Assembly: GCA_029260555.1 (NCBI GenBank)
Contig: JAJDCZ010000011.1
Coordinates: 1-64,000 of the forward strand
Direction of reading: 5' to 3'
DNA: 64,000 nucleotides
Origin: Phycisphaerales bacterium
Lineage (GTDB): Bacteria; Planctomycetota; Phycisphaerae; Phycisphaerales; UBA1924
Position numbers and translations under genes: made by a program. Positions 24,726-35,107 of this stretch are shown here, in pieces (within the stretch, counting starts at the first letter, position 1; the number at the start of each line of letters is the position of its first letter). The notes beneath the pieces are model-generated. The model worked only from the letters and a program-made list of their open reading frames with translations. It searched no databases and was not told the DNA's origin.

Positions 24726-27717
24726 AGTGATGTTGATATTCGCATCGTTGTCAGCAGGGCCGGTGCAGTTTGACAAGCCGATCTGGCTTGTGCTGATTCC
24801 TGTCACCTGGTTGATCACGATCTGGCTTGGTCGCAAGAGTTTGTCTGGGCTGGGCACGCTGACCCGGCGGGTGGCGCTGGCGATTCGTCTTGTAGTGCTT
24901 GTGGTTCTGATGTCTGCGATCGCTGAGCCACAGTGGCGCCGGGTTTCAGAAGATGTTTCGGTGACGGTGGTTCTGGATGCCAGTCGGTCGGTGCCACGGA
25001 AGCTGCAGACCTGGGTGCAAGGCTATCTTGATCAGGCATCTGAAGTGCAAAGGGAGGCTGACGATCGGTTGGGCATGGTGACCGCAGCGCGGGGGGCGTA
25101 TGTACAGCAGCTGCCCAGTCGAATGACGACGATTTTAGAACAGCAGCACATCGGTGCCGTGGATGGAACCAACCTAGCTGAGGCGCTTCGGCTTGGCATC
25201 GCAGTGATGCCTGAGGATGCTGCCAATCGGATCGTGCTGGCGACTGATGGGAACGAAACAGAGGGGAGTTTGCTGCAGGCTGCTGAAGCTGCTCGGGCAT
25301 TGGGTGTTCCGATTGATGTGTTGCCTTTGCGTTTTACGCATGAAAGCGAGGTGATGGTCGATCGGCTAGATGCGCCAGCAACAGCGCGCATGGGCGAGAC
25401 GGTTTCTGTGCGCACAACGCTGACTTCAACGCGAGAGATCACAGGCAGACTCTCGCTGCTGGTCAATGGCGATCCGATTGATCTTGATCCTGATGATGGA
25501 GTCTCTGGTGGTTTGCGTGTGACGCTGAGAAAGGGCACGCAGCATTTGCAGGTTCCGATCACGGTTATGGCTGCGGGGCCTCAAGAGTTTGAAGCGATCT
25601 TTGAACCTGATGATCCTGACGATGACTCGATGTCTGAGAACAATCGTTCGATGACCGTGACCTTTGTATCAGGCGAAGGGCGCGTGCTGGTATATGCCGA
25701 TGCGCCCGAAGATGCCAAACCGATTCTTGATGTACTGATGCGTGCAAAGCTTGATGCGGTGGTGCATACCGCAGAGACAGGCCCGGATTCGCTGGCCAAA
25801 CTGGCGGGTTATGACGCTGTGGTGATGATCAACCAGTCAGCGTATTCGTATTCAGAGCAGCAGCAAGAACTACTACGCCAATATGTCCATGATTCCGGTG
25901 GGGGCCTGGTGATGATTGGAGGTCCCGATTCTTTCGGTGCTGGTGGATGGATCGGCTCGCCTCTGGAAGATGCTCTGCCGATTCAACTTGATCCGCCTCA
26001 GAAAAAGCAGATGCCCAAGGGGGCACTGGTGCTGGTGATGCACTCGATTGAAATGCCCCAAGGGCGATACTTTGGTGAACAGACCGCCAAGGCTGCGATT
26101 GAAGCATTGACCAGACTTGATATGGCGGGGATTGTGGAGTTTCGCTTCAGCAGCGGCGTAGAGTGGGTCCATCCACTCGCTGAAGTGGGTAATCGGGAAA
26201 GCTTCTACCGCGCAATCAAAGGGCTTCAGTTTGGCGACATGCCCGACATGGCGCCTTCGATTCGCACCGCATATCAAGGGCTTGTGAATGCCAAAGCGGG
26301 TCAGAAGCACATTGTTGTAATCAGTGATGGGGATCCTTCGCCGCCGTCAGCGTCATTGTTGCAAAAACTGGTTGATGCAGGCATCACGGTTTCAACGGTG
26401 GGTGTGTTTCCTCATAATCCCGGTGATCTCAAAAGGCTCAAATACATGGCTGACTTCACGGGTGGTCGGGCGTATGAAATAACAACCAAAGCTGGGCTGG
26501 GATCAATCGTGCAGATCTTTGTCAAAGAAGCCCAAACCGTAAAACGATCTTTGATATGGGAAGGCACAGCTTTTAGCCCGGAGATTGTCGATGGCTCGGT
26601 TGCAGGAATGCGCGGGATCGGTTCACCCTTGCCGGCCATCAGGGGGTATGTCGTGGCTGCAGACCGTGAGGGGCTGGCACAGGTCATGCTTCGTGGCAAA
26701 GAAAACGACCCTGTCGCAGCTCAGTGGCAGTATGGACTGGGTCGTTCGGTGGCATTTTTGAGTGATGCAAGCACACGATGGGCGAGCGACTGGGTGGCGT
26801 GGAGCGGGTTTGCAACTTTCTGGGAACAGCACATCCGCTGGGCCATGAGACCAAGTGGTTCAGCCAGCGTGCGCGTGCAGACATACAACGAAGGCGATCA
26901 TACAATTGTGAATCTGCGTGCGATTCGTCCTGATGGCACGCCTATGAACTTTGCTCAGTGGAAAGGGCGTGTATCGACGCCTGATGGCACAGGTATGGAG
27001 TTGGTTCTCAGGCAGGTGGGACCGGGGCGATATGAAGGCTCGTTTGCATCGCCCGAATCAGGCAGTTATGTCACATCAATGCGCTATATTGCGCCGTCGG
27101 GTGTGAGTGGGGGCACCATCGAAGGCTCAGTGCAGGCAGCGATCTCCAGACCCTTTGCAGATGAGTTTCGTGTGTTAGAAGATAACACAGCCTTGCTTGA
27201 GCAGGTGCGCTCCATGACGGGGGGACGAACACTTTCAAATGATCCGGATCTCGCAGATCTGTGGTCGCGTGAGAATCTGAAAAAACCGATTTCGACCAGG
27301 CCGATCTGGATGCTGCTGGCATTGATTGGCGTGGGTACTTTTCTCATTGATGTAGGGGTTCGGCGCGTCAGGCTTGACCTTCGTGCGATGGGCGCAGCTG
27401 CGGTGGGGCTGTTCCAGACCAAGAGTGAAAAAAGCGGAGCCCAGCTGGCATCATTGCGTGCAGCCAAGAGCAAAGCTCAGTCGCGCATCAAGCGCAAGGA
27501 AAGTGCTGCGGGTCGCAAGTTTGAAGCCAGTGATGAGGAACTCAAACAGGCAGCAAAGGCCAAGCGTTCGATCGCAATTTCCAAAGCTGATGAGGGGGCA
27601 CCGATCGAGCAGGCGAAACCAAAGAAGAAAAAACCGGAATCTGATGAGCAGGAACAGGGCATGTCAAGGCTACTTAAAGCAAAGAAGCGTGCCCATGATG
27701 ATATGGATGAGTCGTAA
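24718..27717 (+). CDS. Large membrane protein with VWA and glutamine-amidotransferase-like domains
   Basis: A protein of about 999 residues. Two N-terminal membrane helices (IWLVLIPVTWLITIWLG; VALAIRLVVLVVLMSAI) are followed by a VWA-like domain (VTVVLDASRSV about residue 82; IVLATDGNETEG). Then come a linker, a class-I amidotransferase-like domain (YDAVVMINQS...GGGLVMIGGPDSFGAGGW) and a second VWA domain (LVLVMHSIEM; HIVVISDGDPSPPS). A C-terminal membrane helix (WMLLALIGVGTFLIDVGV) precedes a Lys-rich coiled-coil tail. The first MIDAS is D-x-S-R-S, close to DxSxS. ATG 24718 overlaps the NHL stop by 8 nt; ATG 24730 is an alternative. It heads the MoxR/DUF58/BatA-like cluster, so it is probably a periplasmic sensor or scaffold of that system. 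Confidence 0.82.
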   Translation: MGEVMLIFASLSAGPVQFDKPIWLVLIPVTWLITIWLGRKSLSGLGTLTRRVALAIRLVVLVVLMSAIAEPQWRRVSEDVSVTVVLDASRSVPRKLQTWVQGYLDQASEVQREADDRLGMVTAARGAYVQQLPSRMTTILEQQHIGAVDGTNLAEALRLGIAVMPEDAANRIVLATDGNETEGSLLQAAEAARALGVPIDVLPLRFTHESEVMVDRLDAPATARMGETVSVRTTLTSTREITGRLSLLVNGDPIDLDPDDGVSGGLRVTLRKGTQHLQVPITVMAAGPQEFEAIFEPDDPDDDSMSENNRSMTVTFVSGEGRVLVYADAPEDAKPILDVLMRAKLDAVVHTAETGPDSLAKLAGYDAVVMINQSAYSYSEQQQELLRQYVHDSGGGLVMIGGPDSFGAGGWIGSPLEDALPIQLDPPQKKQMPKGALVLVMHSIEMPQGRYFGEQTAKAAIEALTRLDMAGIVEFRFSSGVEWVHPLAEVGNRESFYRAIKGLQFGDMPDMAPSIRTAYQGLVNAKAGQKHIVVISDGDPSPPSASLLQKLVDAGITVSTVGVFPHNPGDLKRLKYMADFTGGRAYEITTKAGLGSIVQIFVKEAQTVKRSLIWEGTAFSPEIVDGSVAGMRGIGSPLPAIRGYVVAADREGLAQVMLRGKENDPVAAQWQYGLGRSVAFLSDASTRWASDWVAWSGFATFWEQHIRWAMRPSGSASVRVQTYNEGDHTIVNLRAIRPDGTPMNFAQWKGRVSTPDGTGMELVLRQVGPGRYEGSFASPESGSYVTSMRYIAPSGVSGGTIEGSVQAAISRPFADEFRVLEDNTALLEQVRSMTGGRTLSNDPDLADLWSRENLKKPISTRPIWMLLALIGVGTFLIDVGVRRVRLDLRAMGAAAVGLFQTKSEKSGAQLASLRAAKSKAQSRIKRKESAAGRKFEASDEELKQAAKAKRSIAISKADEGAPIEQAKPKKKKPESDEQEQGMSRLLKAKKRAHDDMDES

Positions 27718-27793
27718 GTCCCAGGCAAACCCCGCTGGGTGATCAGCCGTAGTGATGAAGGCATGACGATGCCCGACAGGAGTTTAATAAGCG

Positions 27794-28837
27794 ATGGCAA
27801 AACAGGAACAACCCCAAACGCCCGAGCAGGTCAAAGCACAATGCCAGGAGTTTGCTCAGACATTCAACTCACTGGTACAAGAGATCGGCAAGGTGATTGT
27901 CGGGCATGAAGAAGTCGTCAAGGGGGTGCTGACATGCCTGTTTGCTGGGGGCAATGTGCTTCTGGAAGGCGTGCCAGGGCTTGGCAAGACGCTTCTGGTG
28001 CGTACGCTTGCCGATACGCTGAGCCTGCCATTTAGTCGGATTCAGTTCACGCCCGACCTGATGCCTGCGGATGTCATCGGGACGAATATCGTGACCGAAG
28101 ACCCCGACACAGGCCGAAGGCAGTTTGAGTTTCAACATGGTCCGATCTTTGCCCAGATTGTTCTGGCTGACGAGATCAACCGTGCAACGCCCAAGACCCA
28201 GTCTGCGTTACTCGAAGCGATGCAGGAAAGAGCGGTGACGGTGGGTGGCAAGACGCGAGAGCTTGACAAACCCTTCCTGGTGCTGGCGACACAGAACCCC
28301 ATTGAGCAGGAAGGAACCTATCCATTACCGGAAGCGCAGATGGACCGGTTCATGCTCAAGCTCAATGTCGGGTATTCAAAGCTTGATGATTTAATGACCG
28401 TTCTTGATCGTACCACGGGTGCAGATCATGCAGAAGTGGGCATGATACTTGATGGGCCGAAGATTCTTGAAGCTCAGAAGTTGGTGCGAGAAGCGATCGT
28501 GGCGCCGCATGTGATGGAATACGCTGCAAGGCTCGTCTTGGGCACGCATCCTGAGGGCGAGCATGTCGCTGGCGGTGCTGATGGCCCGGTGAATCGGTAT
28601 GTGCGCTGTGGTGCCAGTCCTCGTGCAGCCCAGGCGCTGCTGCTGGGCGGCAAAGTGCGGGCACTGACCCAGGGCAGATTCCATGTAAGCTATGAAGATA
28701 TCAAAGCCATCGCGCTGCCCGCGCTTCGGCATCGGCTGCTCTTGAACTTTGAAGCTGAAGCTGACCGCATTGATCCTGATTCGATTGTGAAAGAGATCCT
28801 GAAGCTGACATCTCATGAGCCTCTGGTGGTTGCATAA
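27794..28837 (+). CDS. MoxR family AAA+ ATPase
   Basis: A 347-residue AAA+ ATPase. Walker A is GVPGLGKTLL (about residues 59-68), Walker B is QIVLADEINRATPKTQSALLEAM (about 121-143), sensor 1 is LATQNPIEQEGTYPLPEAQ and the sensor 2 helix ends with ASPRAAQALLLGGK. MoxR ATPases act as chaperones that load or activate VWA-domain partners, often for cell-envelope or metal-insertion tasks. Here the partners are the neighbouring VWA and DUF58 proteins. A gap of 76 nt separates it from the preceding gene, while the DUF58 gene starts immediately after its stop codon. Confidence 0.93.
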   Translation: MAKQEQPQTPEQVKAQCQEFAQTFNSLVQEIGKVIVGHEEVVKGVLTCLFAGGNVLLEGVPGLGKTLLVRTLADTLSLPFSRIQFTPDLMPADVIGTNIVTEDPDTGRRQFEFQHGPIFAQIVLADEINRATPKTQSALLEAMQERAVTVGGKTRELDKPFLVLATQNPIEQEGTYPLPEAQMDRFMLKLNVGYSKLDDLMTVLDRTTGADHAEVGMILDGPKILEAQKLVREAIVAPHVMEYAARLVLGTHPEGEHVAGGADGPVNRYVRCGASPRAAQALLLGGKVRALTQGRFHVSYEDIKAIALPALRHRLLLNFEAEADRIDPDSIVKEILKLTSHEPLVVA

Positions 28838-29794
28838 ATGCAAGTGACGCCAAATCCAACCCGGCCCGAGACGATTGATGATTTGCTTGACAGCGAGCTG
28901 ATTGCGCGCGTCGGTCAACTTGATTATACAAGTCGCAAAATCTTTGCTGGCAAGCTCAAGGGAGAAAGGCGCTCTAAAAAACGGGGCGAATCAGTCGAGT
29001 TTGCAGATCACAGGCCTTATGTCGAAGGTGATGATCTCAGACATATCGACTGGAACATCTATGGCCGACTCGATCGCCTGTTCATGAAACTGTTTATGGA
29101 AGAAGAAGACCTGTCGCTGCACCTGGTCATTGATGCCTCAGCATCAAGCGACTGCGGCGAGCCCAACAAGTTTCTCTTCATGCAGCAGCTGACAATGGCG
29201 CTGGGGTACATCGGGCTGATCAATCACAATCGCATTGCCGTGACCACGATCGGTGGGCGGCGCATTGAATCAGATGAAGATGCGGTTCCAGCACTGGTGT
29301 CGAGCGTGCGTGATCTACGAGGTCGGCGTCGCACGCAGGATATCGCGAGGTTCCTGTGCTCGATGGAGCCCGCGGGCGGCAGCGACGATGTGCCGTTTGA
29401 TGAAGCGTGCAAGCGCATCGCCATGCAAAGGCGAGGCAAGGGCATCATGGTCTTGTTGAGTGATTTTCTGATCAAGGAAGGCTACGAGACCGGGCTGAGG
29501 CTCCTGGTGGGTCGCGGGTATGACCTGATGGCGATTCAGGTGCTCAGCCCGCAAGAAGTTGAACCTGTGATCACGGGGGATTTGCGGCTTCGTGATGTTG
29601 AAGATGCGGATCTTGCAGAGGTGACAATCTCGGCGCCGCTGCTCAAGAAGTACAAAGCCACACTTGGCGCCTATTGCGATCGCTGGCAGACATTTTGTGC
29701 CCGGCGGGAGATTGGCAATCTCACGGTGCAGAGTGATACGAAGATCGACACACTGATTTTAGAATATCTCAGGCGAAAGGGGTTGTTGCGATGA
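28838..29794 (+). CDS. DUF58 domain protein
   Basis: A 318-residue soluble protein with the DUF58 core: GxxVEFADHRPYVEGDDLRH followed by IDWNIYGR (about residues 50-77) and a VWA-like fold (LHLVIDASASSD about 107-118; KGIMVLLSDFL). It starts directly after the moxR stop codon and its own stop overlaps the next start as ATGA (29791-29794), so the three genes are translationally coupled. MoxR-DUF58-VWA trios are widespread. Their members are thought to act together at the envelope, for instance in aerotolerance, but the exact activity is unknown. Confidence 0.9.
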   Translation: MQVTPNPTRPETIDDLLDSELIARVGQLDYTSRKIFAGKLKGERRSKKRGESVEFADHRPYVEGDDLRHIDWNIYGRLDRLFMKLFMEEEDLSLHLVIDASASSDCGEPNKFLFMQQLTMALGYIGLINHNRIAVTTIGGRRIESDEDAVPALVSSVRDLRGRRRTQDIARFLCSMEPAGGSDDVPFDEACKRIAMQRRGKGIMVLLSDFLIKEGYETGLRLLVGRGYDLMAIQVLSPQEVEPVITGDLRLRDVEDADLAEVTISAPLLKKYKATLGAYCDRWQTFCARREIGNLTVQSDTKIDTLILEYLRRKGLLR

Positions 29795-31863
29795 CATGGG
29801 CGACGCCTTTGATCGCGGGGATCGCTGCAGCGATTGCTATCCCGTTGCTTTTGCTGCTGTACTTTCTCAAGCTCAAAAGGCGCGAGATGGCGGTCTCGTC
29901 TACGCTGCTGTGGAAGAAAGCCATCGAGGATCTGCAAGCCAATGCGCCGTTTCAAAAGCTTCGGCGCAATATTCTGCTGATTCTGCAAATGTTGGCGCTC
30001 TTGTTGCTGCTGGCTGCGATAGGTCAGCCACGGATGCAGGCGGACCAGGCCAAAGGCGTAAAACATGTCTTGGTGATCGATCGTTCTGCGTCGATGCAGT
30101 CGATGGATGGCGATCCTGAAAAGCCCGGCGCGATGACCAGGCTTGAAGCTGCACAACGAGATGCCATTGCACTGGTCGAATCGATGGCTGAGCCCGGTTT
30201 ATTTGATGGAGGCCGGGGCGATGAAGCGATGGTGATCGCGTTTGACACCACCGCAGAGGTTCGCCAGCAGTTTACAGCTGACAAGGAACTTCTCAAAGCT
30301 GCAATCGAGGGGATTGAAACAAGCGATGCTCCATCACGGATAGCCGAGGCGTTCGTGCTTGCCACTGCCCACGCCAAACCACCCGAGGTGGTAGAAGATG
30401 TGGGACTGGTGCAGGGGTTTGGTGCCAGCATCGAGCTGTGGTCCGATGGCCGACTTCCAGATGCGGGTGATGCGGATCTAGCCAGTGCTGACGAACTGGT
30501 CTACCACGCTGTGGGTTCTACAGATGCGATCAACATCGGCATCACCGAGTTGCGAGCCCAGCGTCAACCTGACAATCCCACAGCTCTGAGCATCTTTACA
30601 GGCTTGCAAAGCACCGACACCATCGCGCGCCAGATCGATGTCGAGCTTTTGATCAATGGGAAAGTCTCTGCGGTGCGGAGTGTTTCACTTGCTCCTGCAG
30701 AGCGTTCAGCAACGGGGCAGATCAAGCCCGGCGTGGGCGGGGTGGTGTTCGAAGCTGAGCGAACTCAAGGCGGCCTGATCACGGTTCGTATTCCATCGGG
30801 GCTTGCAGGCCAGAATGTGCTGAGGGTTGACGATTCTGCATGGCTGGTCGTGCCTCCTGCCAAGCGTTTGCGTGTGGCGCTGGTTTCCAGATCACTCGCG
30901 GGGGAAGCTATTCGCTTTGCACTTGATCCCGAGACACTGGGACTCAAAGAGCTGGTGGAGTTGTCACCAGAGGAGTTTCAAGCCGCTGCTGCTGACAAGT
31001 CGCTGGGTCGATTTGATGTGGTTGTATTGGATGGCTGGGTGCCGGCAATGCCCAAGGGGTCGCAAGACTGGTTGCCTCCGGGGGCGTATCTGATTCTGGG
31101 TGCGGTGCCTGGTGCGCCGTCTGGGTTAGTCAATAAAGGCAAGGGCGAAGTTTCGTTGATCGTGGACTGGGATCGTGAGCATCCGGTGCTCGAGTCGGTT
31201 TCGCTCGATAGCGTGGTGCTGTATGAGCCTCGGCAGGTGGAGGTCGGTCCTGACAGCTTGGCGCGGGTGCTGGCCTCGAGCGACTCGGGACCTGTGATTC
31301 TGGAAATGGTCGGCCCGGAATCTCGATCGATCGTTGTGCCCATTGATGTGGCATCATCAAACTGGCCGTTTGATGTGAGCTTTGTGGTTTTCCTGGCATC
31401 ATCAGTTCGGCATCTGGGTCTTGATGCATCTCTGGGACCAGCCTCGGTGCTTATACCGGGACGGGTTTTGAGTCAGACGCTTCCAGCGGGTGCGAGGGAT
31501 GTCAGGCTGCTCGATCCCAGTGGTAAAGAATCAAAGCTGGTGCCTTCATCGGGCGGTGCTGTGGTCTATGGCCCCATTAGGCAGGTCGGCACCTACACCA
31601 TCAGCTGGCAGGGCGAAGCTGGCTCGCGTGATGAACAGGGTGATTCAGGGCGCGTGCATCGCCAACTGGCAGCGAGCCTGCTTGATTCTGAAGAATCTGT
31701 TGTTTCTACCTCGACGACTCTGACGCTGGCACCGCGTGTGGTCCAGGCCAGGCAGGGACAGTCACAGCGGGCAATGGTCGCGATCTGGCCCTGGTTGATG
31801 CTGGGCGTGGTGGCAATGGTGCTGGTGGAATGGTTTGTGTACAACAGGAAGGTGCATGTGTGA
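29791..31863 (+). CDS. BatA-like VWA membrane protein
   Basis: A 690-residue protein. The N-terminus has the BatA (aerotolerance) region with a helix (TPLIAGIAAAIAIPLLLLLYFLKLKRR), the positively charged RR-E-x-A-V-S-S-T-L-L-W motif and a second helix (LLILQMLALLLLLAAIGQPR). A VWA domain follows with the MIDAS sequence VLVIDRSASMQ (DxSxS). The large remainder is extracytoplasmic and ends in a membrane helix (WPWLMLGVVAMVLVEWFVYN). It overlaps the DUF58 stop by ATGA and is followed by another overlap (GTGA). A VWA-MIDAS partner for MoxR in this operon is the natural reading. Confidence 0.88.
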   Translation: MTWATPLIAGIAAAIAIPLLLLLYFLKLKRREMAVSSTLLWKKAIEDLQANAPFQKLRRNILLILQMLALLLLLAAIGQPRMQADQAKGVKHVLVIDRSASMQSMDGDPEKPGAMTRLEAAQRDAIALVESMAEPGLFDGGRGDEAMVIAFDTTAEVRQQFTADKELLKAAIEGIETSDAPSRIAEAFVLATAHAKPPEVVEDVGLVQGFGASIELWSDGRLPDAGDADLASADELVYHAVGSTDAINIGITELRAQRQPDNPTALSIFTGLQSTDTIARQIDVELLINGKVSAVRSVSLAPAERSATGQIKPGVGGVVFEAERTQGGLITVRIPSGLAGQNVLRVDDSAWLVVPPAKRLRVALVSRSLAGEAIRFALDPETLGLKELVELSPEEFQAAAADKSLGRFDVVVLDGWVPAMPKGSQDWLPPGAYLILGAVPGAPSGLVNKGKGEVSLIVDWDREHPVLESVSLDSVVLYEPRQVEVGPDSLARVLASSDSGPVILEMVGPESRSIVVPIDVASSNWPFDVSFVVFLASSVRHLGLDASLGPASVLIPGRVLSQTLPAGARDVRLLDPSGKESKLVPSSGGAVVYGPIRQVGTYTISWQGEAGSRDEQGDSGRVHRQLAASLLDSEESVVSTSTTLTLAPRVVQARQGQSQRAMVAIWPWLMLGVVAMVLVEWFVYNRKVHV

Positions 31864-34169
31864 CCCGAACGCTGTTGTTGATTGTGCTGATAAGTGTGCT
31901 TGGTGGGATGAGCGTGGGGGTGGTGTCTTCGGCGCAAGGCACAAGTGACGACGAGTTGACGGTGTATGCTGAGTTTGGGTATGCCGGGATGCTTTCACCG
32001 GAGCGTTTTTGCCCCATGCGTGTGTGGGTGGATTCGGGCGATGAAGCAATTACAGGCACGATCGTAATTGAGTATGCGCAGGATTCAACGCAGACCGCCC
32101 GCGTGATGATGCCTTTCTCGACAACGCCCAACAAGGTCACGCCATTTGAGATCAATGTGTGTCTGCCTCAGTCGAGTGACTCGCTCAAGGTCTTGTTGCT
32201 CAGTGAGCGTGGGCGGGTGCTGCAGGCGCTGGAATACACCTCGTTTGCAAACAGTTCGCAGCTGCAACTTCCGATCCGCCGATCAAGCTCAGGGCTGATC
32301 CTCTCGGTGGGCCGAACGACACTCAGGCAGGCAAACGAGGTCTGGAGTCGCCGGTTTTATAGCGATTTTAACACATGGGGCAACGCTTCTAACGCAACTG
32401 TGCTTGACCAAAAGGCGCAGCGGGCATTTTCAAATGTGATCTTTGAAGCGTCGCTGGCAAGTCAGTTGCCCATCACCTGGGCTGGGTATGACGGCGTGAT
32501 GACTCTGGTGATTCGTGATACCCAAGCAAGGAAGATGGACCCTCGGGCTCTGGATGCGATGAAGCGATGGGTGCGAAGTGGCGGCGTGCTGGTGGTCGAG
32601 CTTTCAGCTGCAGGCAAGCAGTGGCGAACGCTGATTCCAGAGATCCAGGAAGGGGATCTGATCAAGGTTGCCCCAGAATCAGCGGTGCTGCAAGCTTCAG
32701 CTGAAGTGACCGATGTGATGGATCAGGCATATGCGTATGTGGTGCAAATCCAGAATGAAGAGATCGCAAAGTTGCAGGGTGAGGAAAGTCTGGAAGATGA
32801 AGAAGTTGATCCTGTAGATGACCCTCCCGAGATTGAAAAGGCAAGTGCAACTCGTCAAAGGCTGATGCGTTTGACAGCTGCAGGCATCGAGCGGGGCTGG
32901 TCGCTGAGCATGCTGCAAAGTGATGATCAAGGCGCATTGGCACAAGGACCAGTTGGGATGGGCTGGGTGATTGTGCTCGGTTTTGAACCCGCAGAGCTTG
33001 CAAAGAATGTAACCAGCTCAGCAACCGCAGCGGGGTGGGAACTTGTGCTGAGTGAAGTTGTAGAGGATTCGTTTGTAGAACAAAGCAATTTATCCTGGCT
33101 GGACTGGGAGTATCCAGGTTCGGGCGGGTCGACTTTGAACCGGATTGCGGTTGCCAGAGGGCTGGATCATTTGGCAAACTCGCTCACGCTGGGCAACGGC
33201 ATGTTTCTCATGATTGCTGGAGCAGTGTTTGTTCTGGGCATGCTGGTCGGACCAGTTGATTTTTTTGCACTGAAAAAACTCAAGGCACTGCGATGGTCGT
33301 GGTTCAGCGCCATCTGCTGGGCATTGCTGGCCTCAGCCTTGGCGTATCTGGCACCGGGGCTGATTCGCACCGATCCTTCGCATGAAGACACCATCAGCAT
33401 GGTTGATGTCGATAGCGAGAGTTATGCGTATCGCGTGAAGCTGACAGGGCTGTTTGCCAGCAAATCTGAGCGTGCCCAGCCAACAGATGTGGCACTGGAT
33501 TCATGGTGGCGAGGCATGGCATCGCCGAGGATCGACGATGATGGCGCCTTATTTAAAAGCTCATTGCCTTTGATTCAAAAGCGTTCAGCACAAAGTGAGC
33601 GAGGGCTGACCCCAGGCTCATTTCCCATGAACCTCTGGACATTTCGTACCTTCATGTCGCTGCGCAACAGCAAGACTGACACGAAAACAAGCATTCGCAG
33701 GACCGACACTGGTTGGGCAGTTCGCATCGATGGTCTGCCCGAGTCAAAGCGCATTTCAGGTGTGCTGCGCATTGGACCGGACACCTGGTTTGATCTGACA
33801 CTCAAAGAAACACCAGCATCTGACAGAACTTTTGGAGCAATGGTCAAAGATGAGCAGGCTCGTTACAAAAAAGCGTTTACGCAGTGGCAGCGATTAAACC
33901 TGGATGAGATGATGCAGTATTCATCCAATTTTGTTGGGGGTGTTTCCGTCAGACCAGCGTTGATGTTTGATCTGCCCGGGGCAGATCGTCGGAGCCATGT
34001 GATCGAGAGAAGTCTTGCGACAGGTCGGTGGGGCGTGGTGTATGTCTTTGCTCAGGATATTCAGGGGCAGGCAAAGCTTTTACAGGGAGCGATGGGACAG
34101 CATGATCTGGTCGCCCGCTACCTGTTGAGGTTGAAGGAACCGGTGTTGAACATGGAGCCTGATGAATGA
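31860..34169 (+). CDS. Membrane protein with signal peptide (operon partner of BatA-like protein)
   Basis: About 769 residues. I chose GTG 31860: it overlaps the upstream stop as GTGA, follows AGGAAGG at about 6 nt, and starts a clean signal peptide (MTRTLLLIVLISVLGG). The frame also opens at an ATG at 31830 inside the previous gene, but that would bury the signal peptide. A large extracytoplasmic region with beta-strand character follows (residues 30-440). Two membrane helices around 440-500 (GMFLMIAGAVFVLGMLVGPV; WSAICWALLASALAYLAP) lead into a further soluble part. No catalytic motif is recognised. Its stop overlaps the ABC ATPase start (ATGA). Position between BatA-like and ABC exporter genes suggests a link between the two. 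Confidence 0.7.
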   Translation: MTRTLLLIVLISVLGGMSVGVVSSAQGTSDDELTVYAEFGYAGMLSPERFCPMRVWVDSGDEAITGTIVIEYAQDSTQTARVMMPFSTTPNKVTPFEINVCLPQSSDSLKVLLLSERGRVLQALEYTSFANSSQLQLPIRRSSSGLILSVGRTTLRQANEVWSRRFYSDFNTWGNASNATVLDQKAQRAFSNVIFEASLASQLPITWAGYDGVMTLVIRDTQARKMDPRALDAMKRWVRSGGVLVVELSAAGKQWRTLIPEIQEGDLIKVAPESAVLQASAEVTDVMDQAYAYVVQIQNEEIAKLQGEESLEDEEVDPVDDPPEIEKASATRQRLMRLTAAGIERGWSLSMLQSDDQGALAQGPVGMGWVIVLGFEPAELAKNVTSSATAAGWELVLSEVVEDSFVEQSNLSWLDWEYPGSGGSTLNRIAVARGLDHLANSLTLGNGMFLMIAGAVFVLGMLVGPVDFFALKKLKALRWSWFSAICWALLASALAYLAPGLIRTDPSHEDTISMVDVDSESYAYRVKLTGLFASKSERAQPTDVALDSWWRGMASPRIDDDGALFKSSLPLIQKRSAQSERGLTPGSFPMNLWTFRTFMSLRNSKTDTKTSIRRTDTGWAVRIDGLPESKRISGVLRIGPDTWFDLTLKETPASDRTFGAMVKDEQARYKKAFTQWQRLNLDEMMQYSSNFVGGVSVRPALMFDLPGADRRSHVIERSLATGRWGVVYVFAQDIQGQAKLLQGAMGQHDLVARYLLRLKEPVLNMEPDE

Positions 34170-35107
34170 TCAAACTTGACCATGTGACCAAGTGTTTCGG
34201 ATCGCTGACAGCGGTGGATGATCTATGTCTGGAGATCGGCGAGGGTGAGATCTTCGGCTTCATCGGCCCCAACGGCGCTGGCAAAAGTACAACCATGAAA
34301 ATCCTGGCATGTCTGCTTCGCCCGGATTCAGGCACCGCCAGCATCGACGGACGCAATGTCTTGAGCGATGGCAATCGCATCCGGCGAATGATCGGATACA
34401 TGCCAGATTTCCTGGGTGTTTATGACGACTTGCGTGTCGATGAATACCTGCATTTTTTCGCAGCCGCATTTGGAATCCCACGCAAAAAACGCAAATCCCT
34501 GATCGACAGCGTTCTTGAACTGACAGACCTGACAGAAAAACGCAAAGCCATGGTCGATAGTTTGAGTCGCGGCATGCAACAGCGACTGGGCGTGGCGCGT
34601 GTACTCATCCATGAGCCTCGGGTCTTGCTGCTCGATGAACCTGCAAGCGGGCTGGACCCGCGCGCGCGCATCGAGATGCGCTCGCTCCTCACCGAGTTGG
34701 GAAGGATGGGCAAAGTGCTGATGGTCAGCTCGCACATTCTTTCAGAGCTTTCACAGATGTGTACCAGCATCGGGATCATCGAACGAGGCAAGCTTTTGTA
34801 TTCCGGGAGCATCGAAGATGCCTACGCCAGAACCGCGACGGGTGAGCGGATTCAGATCGTGCTCGAATCGTTTGATGGTGCGCCAGATCCAGCTGTTTTC
34901 GCCGAGCGAGTCCGGAGTGATGCGCGAGTCATGAATGTGTCGTGTGAGGGGCGGGCGGTGGATGTCGAGTTGAGTGAAGGTGCGCAGGGGCATCATTTTT
35001 TGATTGAGCACGCGGTGCAGTCAGGGCAGCGGATCGCATCGTTTACGCCTTGTAAGGTTGAGCTTGAGGATGCGTTTTTGAAACTGACCAAAGGGGCTGT
35101 TCAATGA
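34166..35107 (+). CDS. ABC transporter ATP-binding protein (ABC-2 type exporter)
   Basis: A 313-residue stand-alone ATPase. It has Walker A GPNGAGKST (about residues 35-43), Q-loop, signature LSRGMQQRLGVARVL, Walker B VLLLDEPASGLDP and H-loop MVSSHILSEL. The C-terminal 90 residues form the regulatory extension common in exporter ATPases of the CcmA/NatA/GldA group. It overlaps the preceding gene and the following permease gene by 4 nt each (ATGA at 34166-34169 and 35104-35107), so the three are translationally coupled. With the ABC-2 permease it should form the exporter; the cargo is unknown. Confidence 0.93.
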   Translation: MIKLDHVTKCFGSLTAVDDLCLEIGEGEIFGFIGPNGAGKSTTMKILACLLRPDSGTASIDGRNVLSDGNRIRRMIGYMPDFLGVYDDLRVDEYLHFFAAAFGIPRKKRKSLIDSVLELTDLTEKRKAMVDSLSRGMQQRLGVARVLIHEPRVLLLDEPASGLDPRARIEMRSLLTELGRMGKVLMVSSHILSELSQMCTSIGIIERGKLLYSGSIEDAYARTATGERIQIVLESFDGAPDPAVFAERVRSDARVMNVSCEGRAVDVELSEGAQGHHFLIEHAVQSGQRIASFTPCKVELEDAFLKLTKGAVQ